NCBI GenBank assembly: GCA_945888525.1 | Contig: CAMDAF010000008.1 | Location: 1-64,000 of the forward strand | Direction: 5' to 3' | Source of the DNA: Chitinophaga pinensis | Lineage (GTDB): Bacteria; Bacteroidota; Bacteroidia; NS11-12g; UBA955 | DNA: 64,000 bases | Shown here: piece after piece, positions 35,248 to 44,311 of the stretch | Position numbering within the stretch: the stretch's first letter is position 1 | Layout of the letters: each line of letters opens with the position of its first letter | Made by a program: the position numbers and the translations under genes | The notes under the pieces: model-generated | The model's database searches: none | What the model saw: the letters and a program-made list of their open reading frames with translations, nothing else | Told to the model about the DNA's origin: nothing

Positions 35248-36906
35248 ATGTGGAAGAACCATCCTAAAGCCCTACCTTTTTTATTCTTATCTGAAATGTG
35301 GGAACGGTTCGGTTATTATTTAATGATTGGAATATTTACACTTTACCTAAAAGATGTAGAATCCGGTTTTGCAATGACTGAGAAAGAGGCTTCAGATTTA
35401 TATGGAACTTTTATCGCCTTGGTGTTTTTAACCCCTTTTGTAGGCGGTTTGTTGGCCGATAGATACTTAGGTTACAAAAACTCAATTGTTGTAGGCGGCT
35501 TGTTAATGGGGGCTGGGTACTTGTTAATGGGCGTGCACAATATCACTATGCTTTATTTGGCGATGACATTGGTGATTGTTGGGAATGGTTTTTTCAAGCC
35601 GAATATTTCAACTTTGTTGGGAAATTTATATTCAACAGACAATTACAAAGAAAAGAAAGACGAAGGGTATAATATATTTTACATGGGCATCAACGTTGGC
35701 GCATTTATTTGCAACTTTTTTGGCGCAGCTTTGCAAATATTGTTGGGTTGGAAATTTGCCTTTATGGCCGCAGGTGTTGGTATGTTTATAGGTGTAATTG
35801 TTTTCTTGTTGGGCACCAAACATTATGCTGGATTTGATCACAAAAAAGGGGTACAAGATGGCGATATGCCGTTTTATAAAATCGTATTGTTTATTTTATT
35901 GCCATCTGTAATATTTGGTGTAATTGGTTGGTTGCTAAAAGGGGTTGCCTCTCCTATCAACACAGACAGTTATATTTTCGGCTCTGACAGCACAGATGCC
36001 TTTATTTTCGCCTGTATTCCTGTGGTGTTTTTTTATGGCAGTTTGTATTTCAAAGCCAAACAAGAAGACAAACGTCCAATTGGCGCCTTGCTTACCATAT
36101 TTGCTGTCGTAATCTTGTTTTGGGCCGTATTTAAACTCAATGGCTCCGCCCTTACTACTTGGGCCGACCGGTACACAGATAGGCAAATTACTGGCAGTAC
36201 TGAAACCGTATTTAATACCTTAAAACTATCCAAGGAAGTTGACTACAAGAAAGACTCTGTTGATTTGTACGATGCAAATTTCAAACTACAAAAAAACGAA
36301 GGCATCATTCAAAAAGAATTTAACTACCCTTTGTATTTTAGAAATGTAGCCAAAGATGAATTGCCAGCAGAAGGAAGCAAGGTTTCACTTTGGGCAACCA
36401 ATTTAAGTCAATCCATTAACCCTGGTTGGGTAATCATTCTTACGCCACTTGTAGTGGCATTTTTTACCTTTTTACGCGGGCGCAAAAAAGAGCCAAGCAC
36501 TCCGAGTAAAATTGCATTTGGACTGCTTATTTCAGCACTCTCGGTATTGGTGATGGTAGCTGCGGTGCAAATCGGCGCAAACGGCACTGAGAAAGTTTCT
36601 GTGTGGTGGCTGGTGGCCAATTATGGGGTAATAACAATTGGCGAACTGTTTTTAAGTCCCATGGGCTTGTCGGTGGTATCAAAGCTAAGCCCCACCAATA
36701 TTACCTCATTAATGATGGGTGGTTGGTTTTTATCAACTTCCATTGGCAACAAACTAAGTGGTGTATTGGCTAGCATGTGGGATACTTATCCTGACAAGGC
36801 AAATTTCTTTTGGATAAACTTCGCTTTGCTCATGGCAGCAACCTTGCTGATGTTTGCCTTATTGAAGCAACTCAACAAAGTAATGAAAGAAAAGGGCATT
36901 AATTAG
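35248..36906 (+). CDS. POT-family peptide transporter (second of three)
   Basis: 552 residues, the same family as its neighbours: EMWERFGYYLMIGIF in TM1, GNGFFKPNISTLLGNLY, FYMGINVGAFIC and IGELFLSPMGLSVVSKLSP. It differs by a soluble insertion of about 65 residues between the later helices (about 320-390, beginning VFNTLKLSKEVDYKKD), which should face the periplasm. The Gly after YY in TM1 is replaced by Leu, so substrate range may differ from the first copy. It is probably co-transcribed with the third gene, 9 nt downstream. Confidence 0.93.
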   Translation: MWKNHPKALPFLFLSEMWERFGYYLMIGIFTLYLKDVESGFAMTEKEASDLYGTFIALVFLTPFVGGLLADRYLGYKNSIVVGGLLMGAGYLLMGVHNITMLYLAMTLVIVGNGFFKPNISTLLGNLYSTDNYKEKKDEGYNIFYMGINVGAFICNFFGAALQILLGWKFAFMAAGVGMFIGVIVFLLGTKHYAGFDHKKGVQDGDMPFYKIVLFILLPSVIFGVIGWLLKGVASPINTDSYIFGSDSTDAFIFACIPVVFFYGSLYFKAKQEDKRPIGALLTIFAVVILFWAVFKLNGSALTTWADRYTDRQITGSTETVFNTLKLSKEVDYKKDSVDLYDANFKLQKNEGIIQKEFNYPLYFRNVAKDELPAEGSKVSLWATNLSQSINPGWVIILTPLVVAFFTFLRGRKKEPSTPSKIAFGLLISALSVLVMVAAVQIGANGTEKVSVWWLVANYGVITIGELFLSPMGLSVVSKLSPTNITSLMMGGWFLSTSIGNKLSGVLASMWDTYPDKANFFWINFALLMAATLLMFALLKQLNKVMKEKGIN

Positions 36907-36915
36907 AACACCATC

Positions 36916-38634
36916 ATGGAAGAAAAATACAGTTTAGAATCGATACAGAACTTTAAGGGTACCTACCCTAAACAAATTTGGATACTATTTTTGGTGGAAA
37001 TGTGGGAACGCTTTTGTTTCTATGGCATGAGGGCTTTATTGGGCTTGTACATCTCCCATTTGATATTAAGTGCCAATTACAAACCATTGAGCTCTGAATT
37101 AGACGCTAGCGGCAATCAAGCAGTTAAAAGCGAATTGGTTCAAAAACAAGAAAAATTCTTGGCCGAGAACAAAGAAGAATTGAACATTGAACATCCCAGG
37201 TATTACATAGAGACCTCACAACAAATCGAACGCGATAAAGCTGAGAGCATTTCCAACAAAAGATACGGATTGATTCAAGCATTCATATACGCGATGGCCT
37301 TTATTGGCGGCATGTTTGCTGATAAATTATTTGGGTTTAGAAAATCAATTTTCTGGGGTGGTACCTTAATGGCCATTGGAACATTCTTGATGGCTTTGCC
37401 TGGTAGTTTTGCTTTTTATTTTGGTGTTAGCATTTTGATTGTTGGCAATGGATTTTTCAAACCCAATATTTCAACCATGATTGGCGATTTGTACAAACCT
37501 GGCGATCCGCGCAGAGATGCTGGATACGGGTTATTTTACGCAGGGATAAATATTGGCGCCTTGTTGAGTGGAATTACCATTGCTTACATCGGCACCTCGG
37601 TGAGCTGGTCGCTCGGTTTCGCCTTGGCGGGATTGTGTATGGTTCTAGGATTGTCTTTATTTATCTTCACACAAAAAACCTTGGGACCTATTGGCAAAAC
37701 GCAAGACGAAGAAAAATTCAATTTTAAAATTTTAGGCATAAAAAGAGGTTGGATGATGATGGCCATGTCTTTATTGTTTATTCCGTTTTTCTTTTTATTG
37801 ATTTATTATCCTTTTGAAATCGACCTAAGTTTTTTATTAGGTAAATTAGAAAACGGAAAAGCCAATACCGTGCAATTTTCCGACCTATTTATGATCAGTT
37901 TAGCTGTGGTAATTTTGGCCTATATGGTTGTTACTTTAATCAATTTGGCAAAAGAGGAAGTTGGAAAAATGTTGGCTGCATTGATTTTGATTCTATTCTC
38001 CGTTTTGTTTTGGTCGTTTTTCGAACAAGGTGGTGGATCATTGAATTTCTTTGCTGTTGGCAATGTCAATAGCCATGGATTTAATATGACCTCTGTAAAT
38101 AATTCAATTAACGCCTTGTGGGTGGTTGCATTTAGCCCACTGGTTGGATTGCTATGGATATGGCTGGCCAAAAGAAATTTAGAACCCAATACAGTGGTTA
38201 AATTCGGTTTGGGATTCGTATTCTTGGGACTTGGTTTTTTGGTGTTTTATGTCAGCAAAAACTTTGCAGGTGCAGACGGAAAAACCCCATTGATGTTATT
38301 CTGTTTGGCATACTTGGTTATAACACTAGGTGAATTGTGCTTGTCGCCAATTGGTTTGTCAATGATTACAAAGTTGTCGCCGAAGCGCTTGGTGGGTATG
38401 ATGATGGGGTCGTGGTTTTTAGCCAGTGCCTATGGCCAATATGGCGCAGGAATTATTGGTGCCTCTTTGGCAGAAAGCGGAAGCACAGAAAACCTAAGCA
38501 ACCTTCAGAAATTGGAACAATACACACAAGGGTATTATACAATCGGGATCATTGCGGTTGTTGCAGGAGTGGTCTTAATTCTGATTAGTCCGCTAATCAA
38601 ACGCTTGATGAGGGACGGTGAAATAGCCGCTTAA
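36916..38634 (+). CDS. POT-family peptide transporter (third of three)
   Basis: 572 residues. TM1 has EMWERFCFYGMRALL; GNGFFKPNISTMIGDLY and FYAGINIGALLSG are the signatures; LGELCLSPIGLSMITKLSP is near the end. A charged insertion of about 60 residues follows TM1 (about 48-112, containing SELVQKQEKFLAENKEELN), probably a helical periplasmic hairpin. Its TAA stop interlocks with the convergent sigma-factor stop in the palindrome TTAA (38631-38634). Confidence 0.93.
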   Translation: MEEKYSLESIQNFKGTYPKQIWILFLVEMWERFCFYGMRALLGLYISHLILSANYKPLSSELDASGNQAVKSELVQKQEKFLAENKEELNIEHPRYYIETSQQIERDKAESISNKRYGLIQAFIYAMAFIGGMFADKLFGFRKSIFWGGTLMAIGTFLMALPGSFAFYFGVSILIVGNGFFKPNISTMIGDLYKPGDPRRDAGYGLFYAGINIGALLSGITIAYIGTSVSWSLGFALAGLCMVLGLSLFIFTQKTLGPIGKTQDEEKFNFKILGIKRGWMMMAMSLLFIPFFFLLIYYPFEIDLSFLLGKLENGKANTVQFSDLFMISLAVVILAYMVVTLINLAKEEVGKMLAALILILFSVLFWSFFEQGGGSLNFFAVGNVNSHGFNMTSVNNSINALWVVAFSPLVGLLWIWLAKRNLEPNTVVKFGLGFVFLGLGFLVFYVSKNFAGADGKTPLMLFCLAYLVITLGELCLSPIGLSMITKLSPKRLVGMMMGSWFLASAYGQYGAGIIGASLAESGSTENLSNLQKLEQYTQGYYTIGIIAVVAGVVLILISPLIKRLMRDGEIAA

Positions 38635-39194
38635 TTTGCAAGTATTGCCAGCACCCATGGAAATAAAACCAGAGGTAAATTGTTTTGCTTTTGTTGTTTA
38701 CTTAAACCGATTTTAATAAACTTAATGGCTATGCTTATTTGATTTTCAATGGTTTTTTCATTCAACTCCATAAGGCTTGCTATTTCTTTGTTTGAAAGAA
38801 ATTCTTTGCGGCTAAGCACGAAGATTTGCTTGCAGCGCGGGGGAAGTTGTTCTATCAGTTTATTCACCAATTCCTCAGTTTGTTTGGCTTGAAGAATTTC
38901 AAGAGCAGAGTGGGTTTCAGAAGGAATATCGAAGCCCATATCGAGTTCGGAAACCTCAATTTTGCGTTTCTTAAGTAGATTTAAACTTTTGTTTCTAACA
39001 ATGGTATATAAATAAGATTTGAGTGAATCGTCAAGAATCAATTCATTTTGCTTTTCCCAAGCCACCATAAAGGTGTCATTAACAATTTCGTTGGCATCAT
39101 CCACAGAACGCACGTATTGCATACAAAACCAATGCAAAGCACCATGGTGCTGCTTGAAGAGTCGCTCTATTTGTTTTAGTTTAGTTTGCGTAAT
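38631..39194 (-). CDS. ECF-type RNA polymerase sigma factor, probable ATT start
   Basis: A Bacteroidota sigma-70 factor. The first common start, TTG at 39137, would cut into region 2. The frame stays open upstream and encodes QIERLFKQHHGALHWFCMQY, the normal beginning of region 2, so the gene must start earlier. No ATG, GTG or TTG exists there in frame; the best candidate is ATT at 39194-39192, four bases after a TAccTTTG element, giving 187 residues. Region 2 continues with SVDDANEIVNDTFMVAWE, region 4 with LPPRCKQIFVLSRKEFLSNK and EIASLMELNEKTIENQIS. The tail LPLVLFPWVLAILAN is hydrophobic, as in many Bacteroidota factors of this type. No anti-sigma gene is adjacent. Confidence 0.82.
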   Translation of the reverse strand: MTQTKLKQIERLFKQHHGALHWFCMQYVRSVDDANEIVNDTFMVAWEKQNELILDDSLKSYLYTIVRNKSLNLLKKRKIEVSELDMGFDIPSETHSALEILQAKQTEELVNKLIEQLPPRCKQIFVLSRKEFLSNKEIASLMELNEKTIENQISIAIKFIKIGLSKQQKQNNLPLVLFPWVLAILAN

Positions 39195-39198
39195 GATG

Positions 39199-39206
39199 CA
39201 AAGGTA
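39199..39206 (-). promoter_or_regulatory. TAnnTTTG element four bases before the sigma-factor ATT
   Basis: TACCTTTG on the minus strand followed by CATC and then ATT. The same element and spacing precede the SDR gene's GTG at 10106. No good TTG at the -33 distance. Confidence 0.55.
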
Positions 39207-39281
39207 TTGTAGGCAAATACAAATAACATATTTAACTTATTCAACAATGTGGATAGCTAAAATACAGCCTTGTAAATAGGA

Positions 39282-41480
39282 CTAGTTCGCCATATTGCTA
39301 ATAAATTGCAAACGCATTAATTGAAGTTCTTCGTAGGTAAAGTCATTGTCAAAATCGACAACTGCCTTATTAACGTCATCTTCCTCCTGAGATTTAAAAT
39401 ACTCAAAAATTTCTTCCTGGTACTCCTCTTCTATTATTTCATCAATACAATAATGGAGATCCAAACTGGTACCCATGGTAACCATTTGCTCCAATTCCTG
39501 CATTAAATCTTGATAAGGTATGCCATTGCTTCTTGCAATATCCTCAAGGGCCATTTTTTTGTCGATGTTTAATATAATGGCGATTTTCTTTTTAGATTTT
39601 TCGCCAGAGGTTTTAACCACCACATCAGAAGGACGGTCAATATTATTGCGCAGAACATACTCCGCAATATATTCAATAAAGGCTTGTCCGTATTTTTGGG
39701 CTTTATTTTTACCTACTCCATGTGTCATTTCAAGTTCATCCATGGTAATTGGATACCTGGTAGCCATATCATCCAAAGAAGGATCTTGGAAAATTACATA
39801 GGGTGGCAAACCAAATTCCTTAGCCACCTTTTTACGCAAATCTTTCAAATCGCGCATCAACTCTTCATCAGCAATGCTCTCAAGAACTGCATTTTCAAAA
39901 TCATCATCGCTAACGAATTCAAATTCAGTATCGAGTGCCATTTCAAAATGTTTAGGCTTTTGAATGGCATTTTGTCCATCCTCGCTAACACTCAATAAAC
40001 CATATTTTTCAATGTTTTTGTTGATGTAATTATTAAGTAAACACAATCTTATAATGCCCTTCCAAAAGAGTTTATCTTTATCTTTTCCTATTCCAAAGAA
40101 TGCGAAAGCATCATGGCCATGGTCTTTAACCGAATCCGATTTTTTACCAATAATGTAATTTACTAAGTGGGAAATTTCAGTTTCTGACTTTAGAGAATCT
40201 AAAGATTTCAAAGCATTTACAACATCATTACTAACGTCCGATTTAGGCTTAGGGTGTCGACAATTGTCGCACATCTTGTTGCAATTTTCATCTTCAAAAC
40301 TTTCGCCAAAATAATTCAGCAAAGTTCGGCGACGGCATTGCGAACTTTCAGAGAAAGCAGAGGTTTCATCCAAGAGCAAGGTACCAATCTCCCTTTCAGC
40401 AACTGGCTTGTCCTTCATAAACTTCTCAAGCTTTTCTATATCGCTTGGGTTGTAGAACAAAATACAATCGCCTTCAAAGCCATCGCGACCAGCCCTTCCG
40501 GTTTCTTGGTAATACCCTTCTAAACTCTTTGGCACATCAAAATGGATAACGAAGCGAACGTCTGGTTTATCGATACCCATACCAAATGCTATGGTAGCAA
40601 CAATAACGTGGCATTCTTCCATCAAGAATGCATCTTGATTGTGCACGCGGGTTTTAGCGTCTAATCCAGCATGGTAAGGAAGTGCCTTAACACCATTTAA
40701 AGTCAACATTTCAGCTAGCTCCTCTACCCTTTTACGGCTAAGGCAATATATGATTCCAGATTTGCCTGAACGGGCTTTAATTACAGATATAATATCTTTA
40801 AACACCCTTTCTTTGCTTCCCTTAGGTTTAACCTCATAAAACAGATTGGTTCTATTAAATGAAGATTTAAACAATTTGGCATCACTCATTCCAAGGTTTT
40901 TCTGAATATCACTTTGAACTTTAGGCGTTGCGGTAGCAGTCAAAGCAATCATAGGAACATCATTTATGTCCTTGATCATTTGTTTTATTCTGCGGTACTC
41001 AGGTCTAAAATCGTGACCCCATTCACTAATACAATGGGCTTCATCAATTGCAACAAAAGAAATCTCTATACTTTTAAGAAATTCTATGGTTTCTTCTTTT
41101 TTGAGTGTTTCAGGTGCTACATATAACAATTTGGTATTGCCTGTGCCCATATCATCTTTCACCTTGGTGATCTCACTTTTTGAAAGAGAAGAATTCAAGA
41201 AATGTGCAATGTTATCGTTTTCTCCGAAACCCCTAATGCTATCAACCTGATTCTTCATCAAGGCAATGAGTGGGGAAATAATGATGGCGGTACCGGGCAT
41301 CATTAAAGCAGGCAATTGGTAACATAAAGACTTGCCTGCGCCAGTTGGCATAATGACAAAACAATCTTCGTGGTTCAACACACTTTCTATAATTACTTCT
41401 TGGTTACCTTTAAATCCGTCAAAACCGAAAAAATCTTTGAGGGCTTTTTTCGCGTTCAATGGTCTCTGCGCTAATGTCAT
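39282..41480 (-). CDS. recQ: ATP-dependent DNA helicase RecQ
   Basis: A 3'-5' DNA helicase for recombination and fork repair, 732 residues. Helicase motifs are in order: MPTGAGKSLCYQLPA (I), AIDEAHCISEWGHDFRPEY (II), LTATATP (III), VATIAFGMGIDKPDVRFVIH (V), YYQETGRAGRDGF (VI). The RecQ zinc site has CRRRTLLNYFGE, CNKMCDNC. A winged-helix region follows, then HRDC-like MTHGVGKNKAQKYGQAFIEY and a further C-terminal helical extension (about 640-732) that is longer than in E. coli RecQ. Transcribed alone. Confidence 0.95.
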   Translation of the reverse strand: MTLAQRPLNAKKALKDFFGFDGFKGNQEVIIESVLNHEDCFVIMPTGAGKSLCYQLPALMMPGTAIIISPLIALMKNQVDSIRGFGENDNIAHFLNSSLSKSEITKVKDDMGTGNTKLLYVAPETLKKEETIEFLKSIEISFVAIDEAHCISEWGHDFRPEYRRIKQMIKDINDVPMIALTATATPKVQSDIQKNLGMSDAKLFKSSFNRTNLFYEVKPKGSKERVFKDIISVIKARSGKSGIIYCLSRKRVEELAEMLTLNGVKALPYHAGLDAKTRVHNQDAFLMEECHVIVATIAFGMGIDKPDVRFVIHFDVPKSLEGYYQETGRAGRDGFEGDCILFYNPSDIEKLEKFMKDKPVAEREIGTLLLDETSAFSESSQCRRRTLLNYFGESFEDENCNKMCDNCRHPKPKSDVSNDVVNALKSLDSLKSETEISHLVNYIIGKKSDSVKDHGHDAFAFFGIGKDKDKLFWKGIIRLCLLNNYINKNIEKYGLLSVSEDGQNAIQKPKHFEMALDTEFEFVSDDDFENAVLESIADEELMRDLKDLRKKVAKEFGLPPYVIFQDPSLDDMATRYPITMDELEMTHGVGKNKAQKYGQAFIEYIAEYVLRNNIDRPSDVVVKTSGEKSKKKIAIILNIDKKMALEDIARSNGIPYQDLMQELEQMVTMGTSLDLHYCIDEIIEEEYQEEIFEYFKSQEEDDVNKAVVDFDNDFTYEELQLMRLQFISNMAN

Positions 41481-41623
41481 ATCACTATATTTAAGGTTAA
41501 ATTTACGTTATTATTTGAGTACACTAAATTAATATTGTTTCGACCATAAAACCAAACGAATTTAAAAAAATTTTTCTTGTCAAAATTTGGCCTTATTTTG
41601 CAGAACTTTTCACCCATAATGGC

Positions 41624-42595
41624 ATGAGCAGCCAATCAAATTTAGAAATCATACAATACGGCAAAACCTGCATAGAAGTTGAGTTAAATAGCCTTAACAA
41701 TCTTGTGCATGTTATTGACAACAGCTTTGCAGATGCGGTGCGATTAATTCTGAACAGCAAGGGCCGCGTTGTAATCACTGGAATAGGAAAGAGTGCAATC
41801 ATTGCACAAAAGATTGTTGCAACCATGAACTCAACAGGAACTCCTTCAATTTTCATGCATGCAGCGGATGCCATACACGGCGATTTGGGTATTATTCAAA
41901 CGGATGATGTGGTGATCGCAATTTCAAAAAGCGGCACTACCCCTGAAATCAAAGCGCTTGCACCTTTACTAAAGCAATTTGGAAATCAATTGATCGCCAT
42001 TGTAAGCAATCTTGATTCTGCACTTGCAAAAGCAGCAGATATTGTATTAAATACACCTATTGAAAAGGAAGCCTGCCCCAATAATTTAGCACCTACAAGC
42101 AGCACAACGGCTCAATTAATGATGGGCGATGCCTTGTCCGTGGCGCTTCTTCAATGCAAAAACTTCAGTTCAAATGATTTCTCGAAATACCACCCCGGCG
42201 GTGCCTTGGGAAAACGTTTGTATTTAACGGTAAAGGAAATTGCAAGCAACAACCTAAAACCAATGGTTGCTCCAAATACGAGCATACAAGAGGTCATTTT
42301 TGACATATCAAAAAACAGAATGGGGGCGACGGTGGTTGCAGATAATGGGAAAGTAATTGGAATCATTACTGATGGAGACATTAGAAGAATGATTGAGCAA
42401 ACAAGAAATTTAGAAGGCATTAACGCATCGGATATAATGAATACCAATGCCAAAACAATAGATGCAAATGAATTGGCTGCAAATGCCGTTTCATTTATGA
42501 GAGAATTAAAAGTTAGCCAATTAATAGTTATGGAAACCGATGAATATATTGGCATGGTGCATATACACGATTTAAATAAAGAAGGATTAATTTAA
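41624..42595 (+). CDS. kdsD: Arabinose-5-phosphate isomerase KdsD (KpsF/GutQ family)
   Basis: Converts ribulose-5-phosphate to arabinose-5-phosphate, the first step to the LPS sugar Kdo. The SIS domain (about 25-170) shows VVITGIGKSAIIAQK, SIFMHAADAIHGDLGII and AISKSGTTPEIKAL. YHPGGALGKR is the conserved end of the isomerase core. Two CBS domains follow (about 200-323; TDGDIRRMIEQ). It is one base from the mannose-1-phosphate guanylyltransferase gene, so both are probably one operon feeding surface glycan synthesis. Confidence 0.94.
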   Translation: MSSQSNLEIIQYGKTCIEVELNSLNNLVHVIDNSFADAVRLILNSKGRVVITGIGKSAIIAQKIVATMNSTGTPSIFMHAADAIHGDLGIIQTDDVVIAISKSGTTPEIKALAPLLKQFGNQLIAIVSNLDSALAKAADIVLNTPIEKEACPNNLAPTSSTTAQLMMGDALSVALLQCKNFSSNDFSKYHPGGALGKRLYLTVKEIASNNLKPMVAPNTSIQEVIFDISKNRMGATVVADNGKVIGIITDGDIRRMIEQTRNLEGINASDIMNTNAKTIDANELAANAVSFMRELKVSQLIVMETDEYIGMVHIHDLNKEGLI

Positions 42596-42596
42596 G

Positions 42597-43691
42597 ATGA
42601 GAAAGAATACGAATAATTATGTAGTCATAATGGCTGGAGGCATTGGAAGTAGATTTTGGCCTCTTAGCAAACGCAGCTACCCAAAACAATTTCACGACAT
42701 ATTGGGTGTTGGCAAATCATTACTAAGACTAACATTCGACCGATTTGCGCAATTCATCGAAGTAGAGAACATTTTTGTCATTACCAATGCGAGTTACACA
42801 ACATTGGTTAATGAGCAATTACCGGAGATGCCAGTTTCCAATATCATTGACGAACCCGCAGCTATGAATACAGCCCCTTGTGTTGCCTATGCTAGCTTTA
42901 AAATATTTGCACAAAACCCGAATGCCAACTTAATCTTCGCTCCGAGTGATCATCTAATTACCGATGAAAAAACATTTGAAGAGAGTTTATTGAAAGCTTT
43001 ACACTTCACAGAATCAAATAAGATGCTCCTCACATTGGGCATTAAACCAAACCGCCCGGATACCGGGTATGGCTATATTCAGCACCATGAAAAAGTAGTA
43101 AGTGACGGTGTCTTTATGGTTAAAACTTTTACTGAAAAACCCACATTGGAAATCGCACAAACCTTTATAGACAGTGGCGACTTTTCATGGAACAGTGGAA
43201 TATTCATATGGAAAGCATCCGATATCCTTGAAGAGTTCAATTTACATCAAAACGATATGTATGAATTGTTCCATAAAGGCATGAAGAAATACAACACATC
43301 TGAAGAACAAGCTTTCATCAACAAGCAATATCCGCTTTGCAAGAGCATCTCAATAGACTATGCCATAATGGAAAAAACTAAAATTGCTGGGATTGTTCCT
43401 GTTGATTTTGGTTGGAGTGATCTAGGTACTTGGAAATCACTCTTTGTGCTTAGGGAAAAGGACGAAAACAACAACTTGAAACATGGCAACAACATTGAAG
43501 TTTATAATTCTAAAAATTGCTTAATCGTTGAAGAATCAAATCCGAACAAACTTGTTGTTGTTGAAGGCTACGAAGACGCCATCATTGTAGACACCGACGA
43601 CATTCTATTTATAAGCCATTTAAGCAAGGAACAGGAAGTCAGAGACATTACCAGTGACATCAAAGAAAAATACAAGGGGAAATTTTCATAA
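42597..43691 (+). CDS. manC: Mannose-1-phosphate guanylyltransferase
   Basis: Makes GDP-mannose from mannose-1-phosphate and GTP. The nucleotide-binding N-terminus reads MAGGIGSRFWPLSKRSYPKQ, with FAPSDHLITDE as the metal-binding motif, FTEKPTLE in the sugar site and VDFGWSDLGTWKS near residue 270. At 364 residues it has the transferase domain and left-handed helix but no fused isomerase domain. The gene symbol is by function; paralogues exist in many Bacteroidota. The ATG lies one base after the kdsD stop, and a strong terminator follows. Confidence 0.93.
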   Translation: MRKNTNNYVVIMAGGIGSRFWPLSKRSYPKQFHDILGVGKSLLRLTFDRFAQFIEVENIFVITNASYTTLVNEQLPEMPVSNIIDEPAAMNTAPCVAYASFKIFAQNPNANLIFAPSDHLITDEKTFEESLLKALHFTESNKMLLTLGIKPNRPDTGYGYIQHHEKVVSDGVFMVKTFTEKPTLEIAQTFIDSGDFSWNSGIFIWKASDILEEFNLHQNDMYELFHKGMKKYNTSEEQAFINKQYPLCKSISIDYAIMEKTKIAGIVPVDFGWSDLGTWKSLFVLREKDENNNLKHGNNIEVYNSKNCLIVEESNPNKLVVVEGYEDAIIVDTDDILFISHLSKEQEVRDITSDIKEKYKGKFS

Positions 43692-43708
43692 ATCAACCAT
43701 TTATACCT

Positions 43709-43741
43709 AAAAAAAGCCAAGAATAATTCTTGGCTTTTTTT
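43709..43741. terminator. Bidirectional terminator after manC
   Basis: The arm AAAAAAAGCCAAGAAT pairs with ATTCTTGGCTTTTTTT almost without a loop, with A and T tracts on both sides. It serves the convergent manC and the small gene at 43759. Confidence 0.88.
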
Positions 43742-43758
43742 GTAACACAAAGATTTGA

Positions 43759-44001
43759 TTAACTAATTGAACCGCGCACCCTTTGGCTATACAGGCGGAT
43801 TGCTTGGTTGATGTTGATGTCTGGTTTCTGCATTTCTTCAAGGCAAAAAACAGCCGCTAGAATGTGGGTCAATTGCTCACCTTCATCTTTGCCTTCTATT
43901 TCAATACCCAATGGCTTTTCATCTAAAAGGTTTTCTTCAGCCATTTTGAGTTGCTCGATTGAGTAAGACTCAATTATTTTCTTTATGACTTGTATGTTCA
44001 T
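43759..44001 (-). CDS. Small conserved protein next to thioredoxin (DUF6952-like)
   Basis: 80 residues, soluble and mostly helical: a first helix YSIEQLKMAEENLLD, a short loop GIEIEGKDEGEQLTHILAAV, then EEMQKPDININQAIRLYSQR. I recall proteins of this shape named DUF6952 directly downstream of a thioredoxin in Flavobacteriia; the name is from memory. It overlaps the thioredoxin gene by ATGA, so its synthesis is coupled to it. A role with the thioredoxin is inferred only from context. Confidence 0.82.
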   Translation of the reverse strand: MNIQVIKKIIESYSIEQLKMAEENLLDEKPLGIEIEGKDEGEQLTHILAAVFCLEEMQKPDININQAIRLYSQRVRGSIS

Positions 44002-44309
44002 AGCTTTGACAACATGTCTAAAAATACATCTTCTTTAGATGTGCTCTTTGCTTCTACTAATTTACCGTGGCTAAAGGTTGCAAAAAATGGCAAGTTGTCT
44101 ACCCCTGCTAATTTTCTTGCTTCTGGGTTTTGCTCGGCATTTACATCCAAGAAAACGATGTCTTTAAAACGCTCATCTTCACTTAATCTCTTGAATTTGG
44201 GTGAAAACAATTTGCAGCTTCCGCACCAATCTGCATGGTACTTAACCACCACTTTATCGTGCGCTAAATCGTTTGCGAAATTTGAATCTTCAGTTTTTAT
44301 AACAGCCAT
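43998..44309 (-). CDS. Cytoplasmic thioredoxin-family protein
   Basis: 103 residues with no signal peptide. The active site is WCGSC (about residues 28-32) in YHADWCGSCKLFSPKFKRLS, an unusual Ser-containing pair compared with CGPC of classic thioredoxin. FLDVNAEQNPEARKLAGVDN and the cis-Pro in LPFFATF complete the fold. It lies between a membrane thioredoxin lipoprotein (2 nt upstream) and the DUF6952-like gene (4-nt overlap). Target proteins unknown. Confidence 0.92.
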   Translation of the reverse strand: MAVIKTEDSNFANDLAHDKVVVKYHADWCGSCKLFSPKFKRLSEDERFKDIVFLDVNAEQNPEARKLAGVDNLPFFATFSHGKLVEAKSTSKEDVFLDMLSKL

Positions 44310-44311
44310 AA

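Noticed and set aside
39143..39145. ATG as sigma-factor start
   Set aside because: It is out of frame with the sigma gene; using it would need a frameshift not otherwise indicated.
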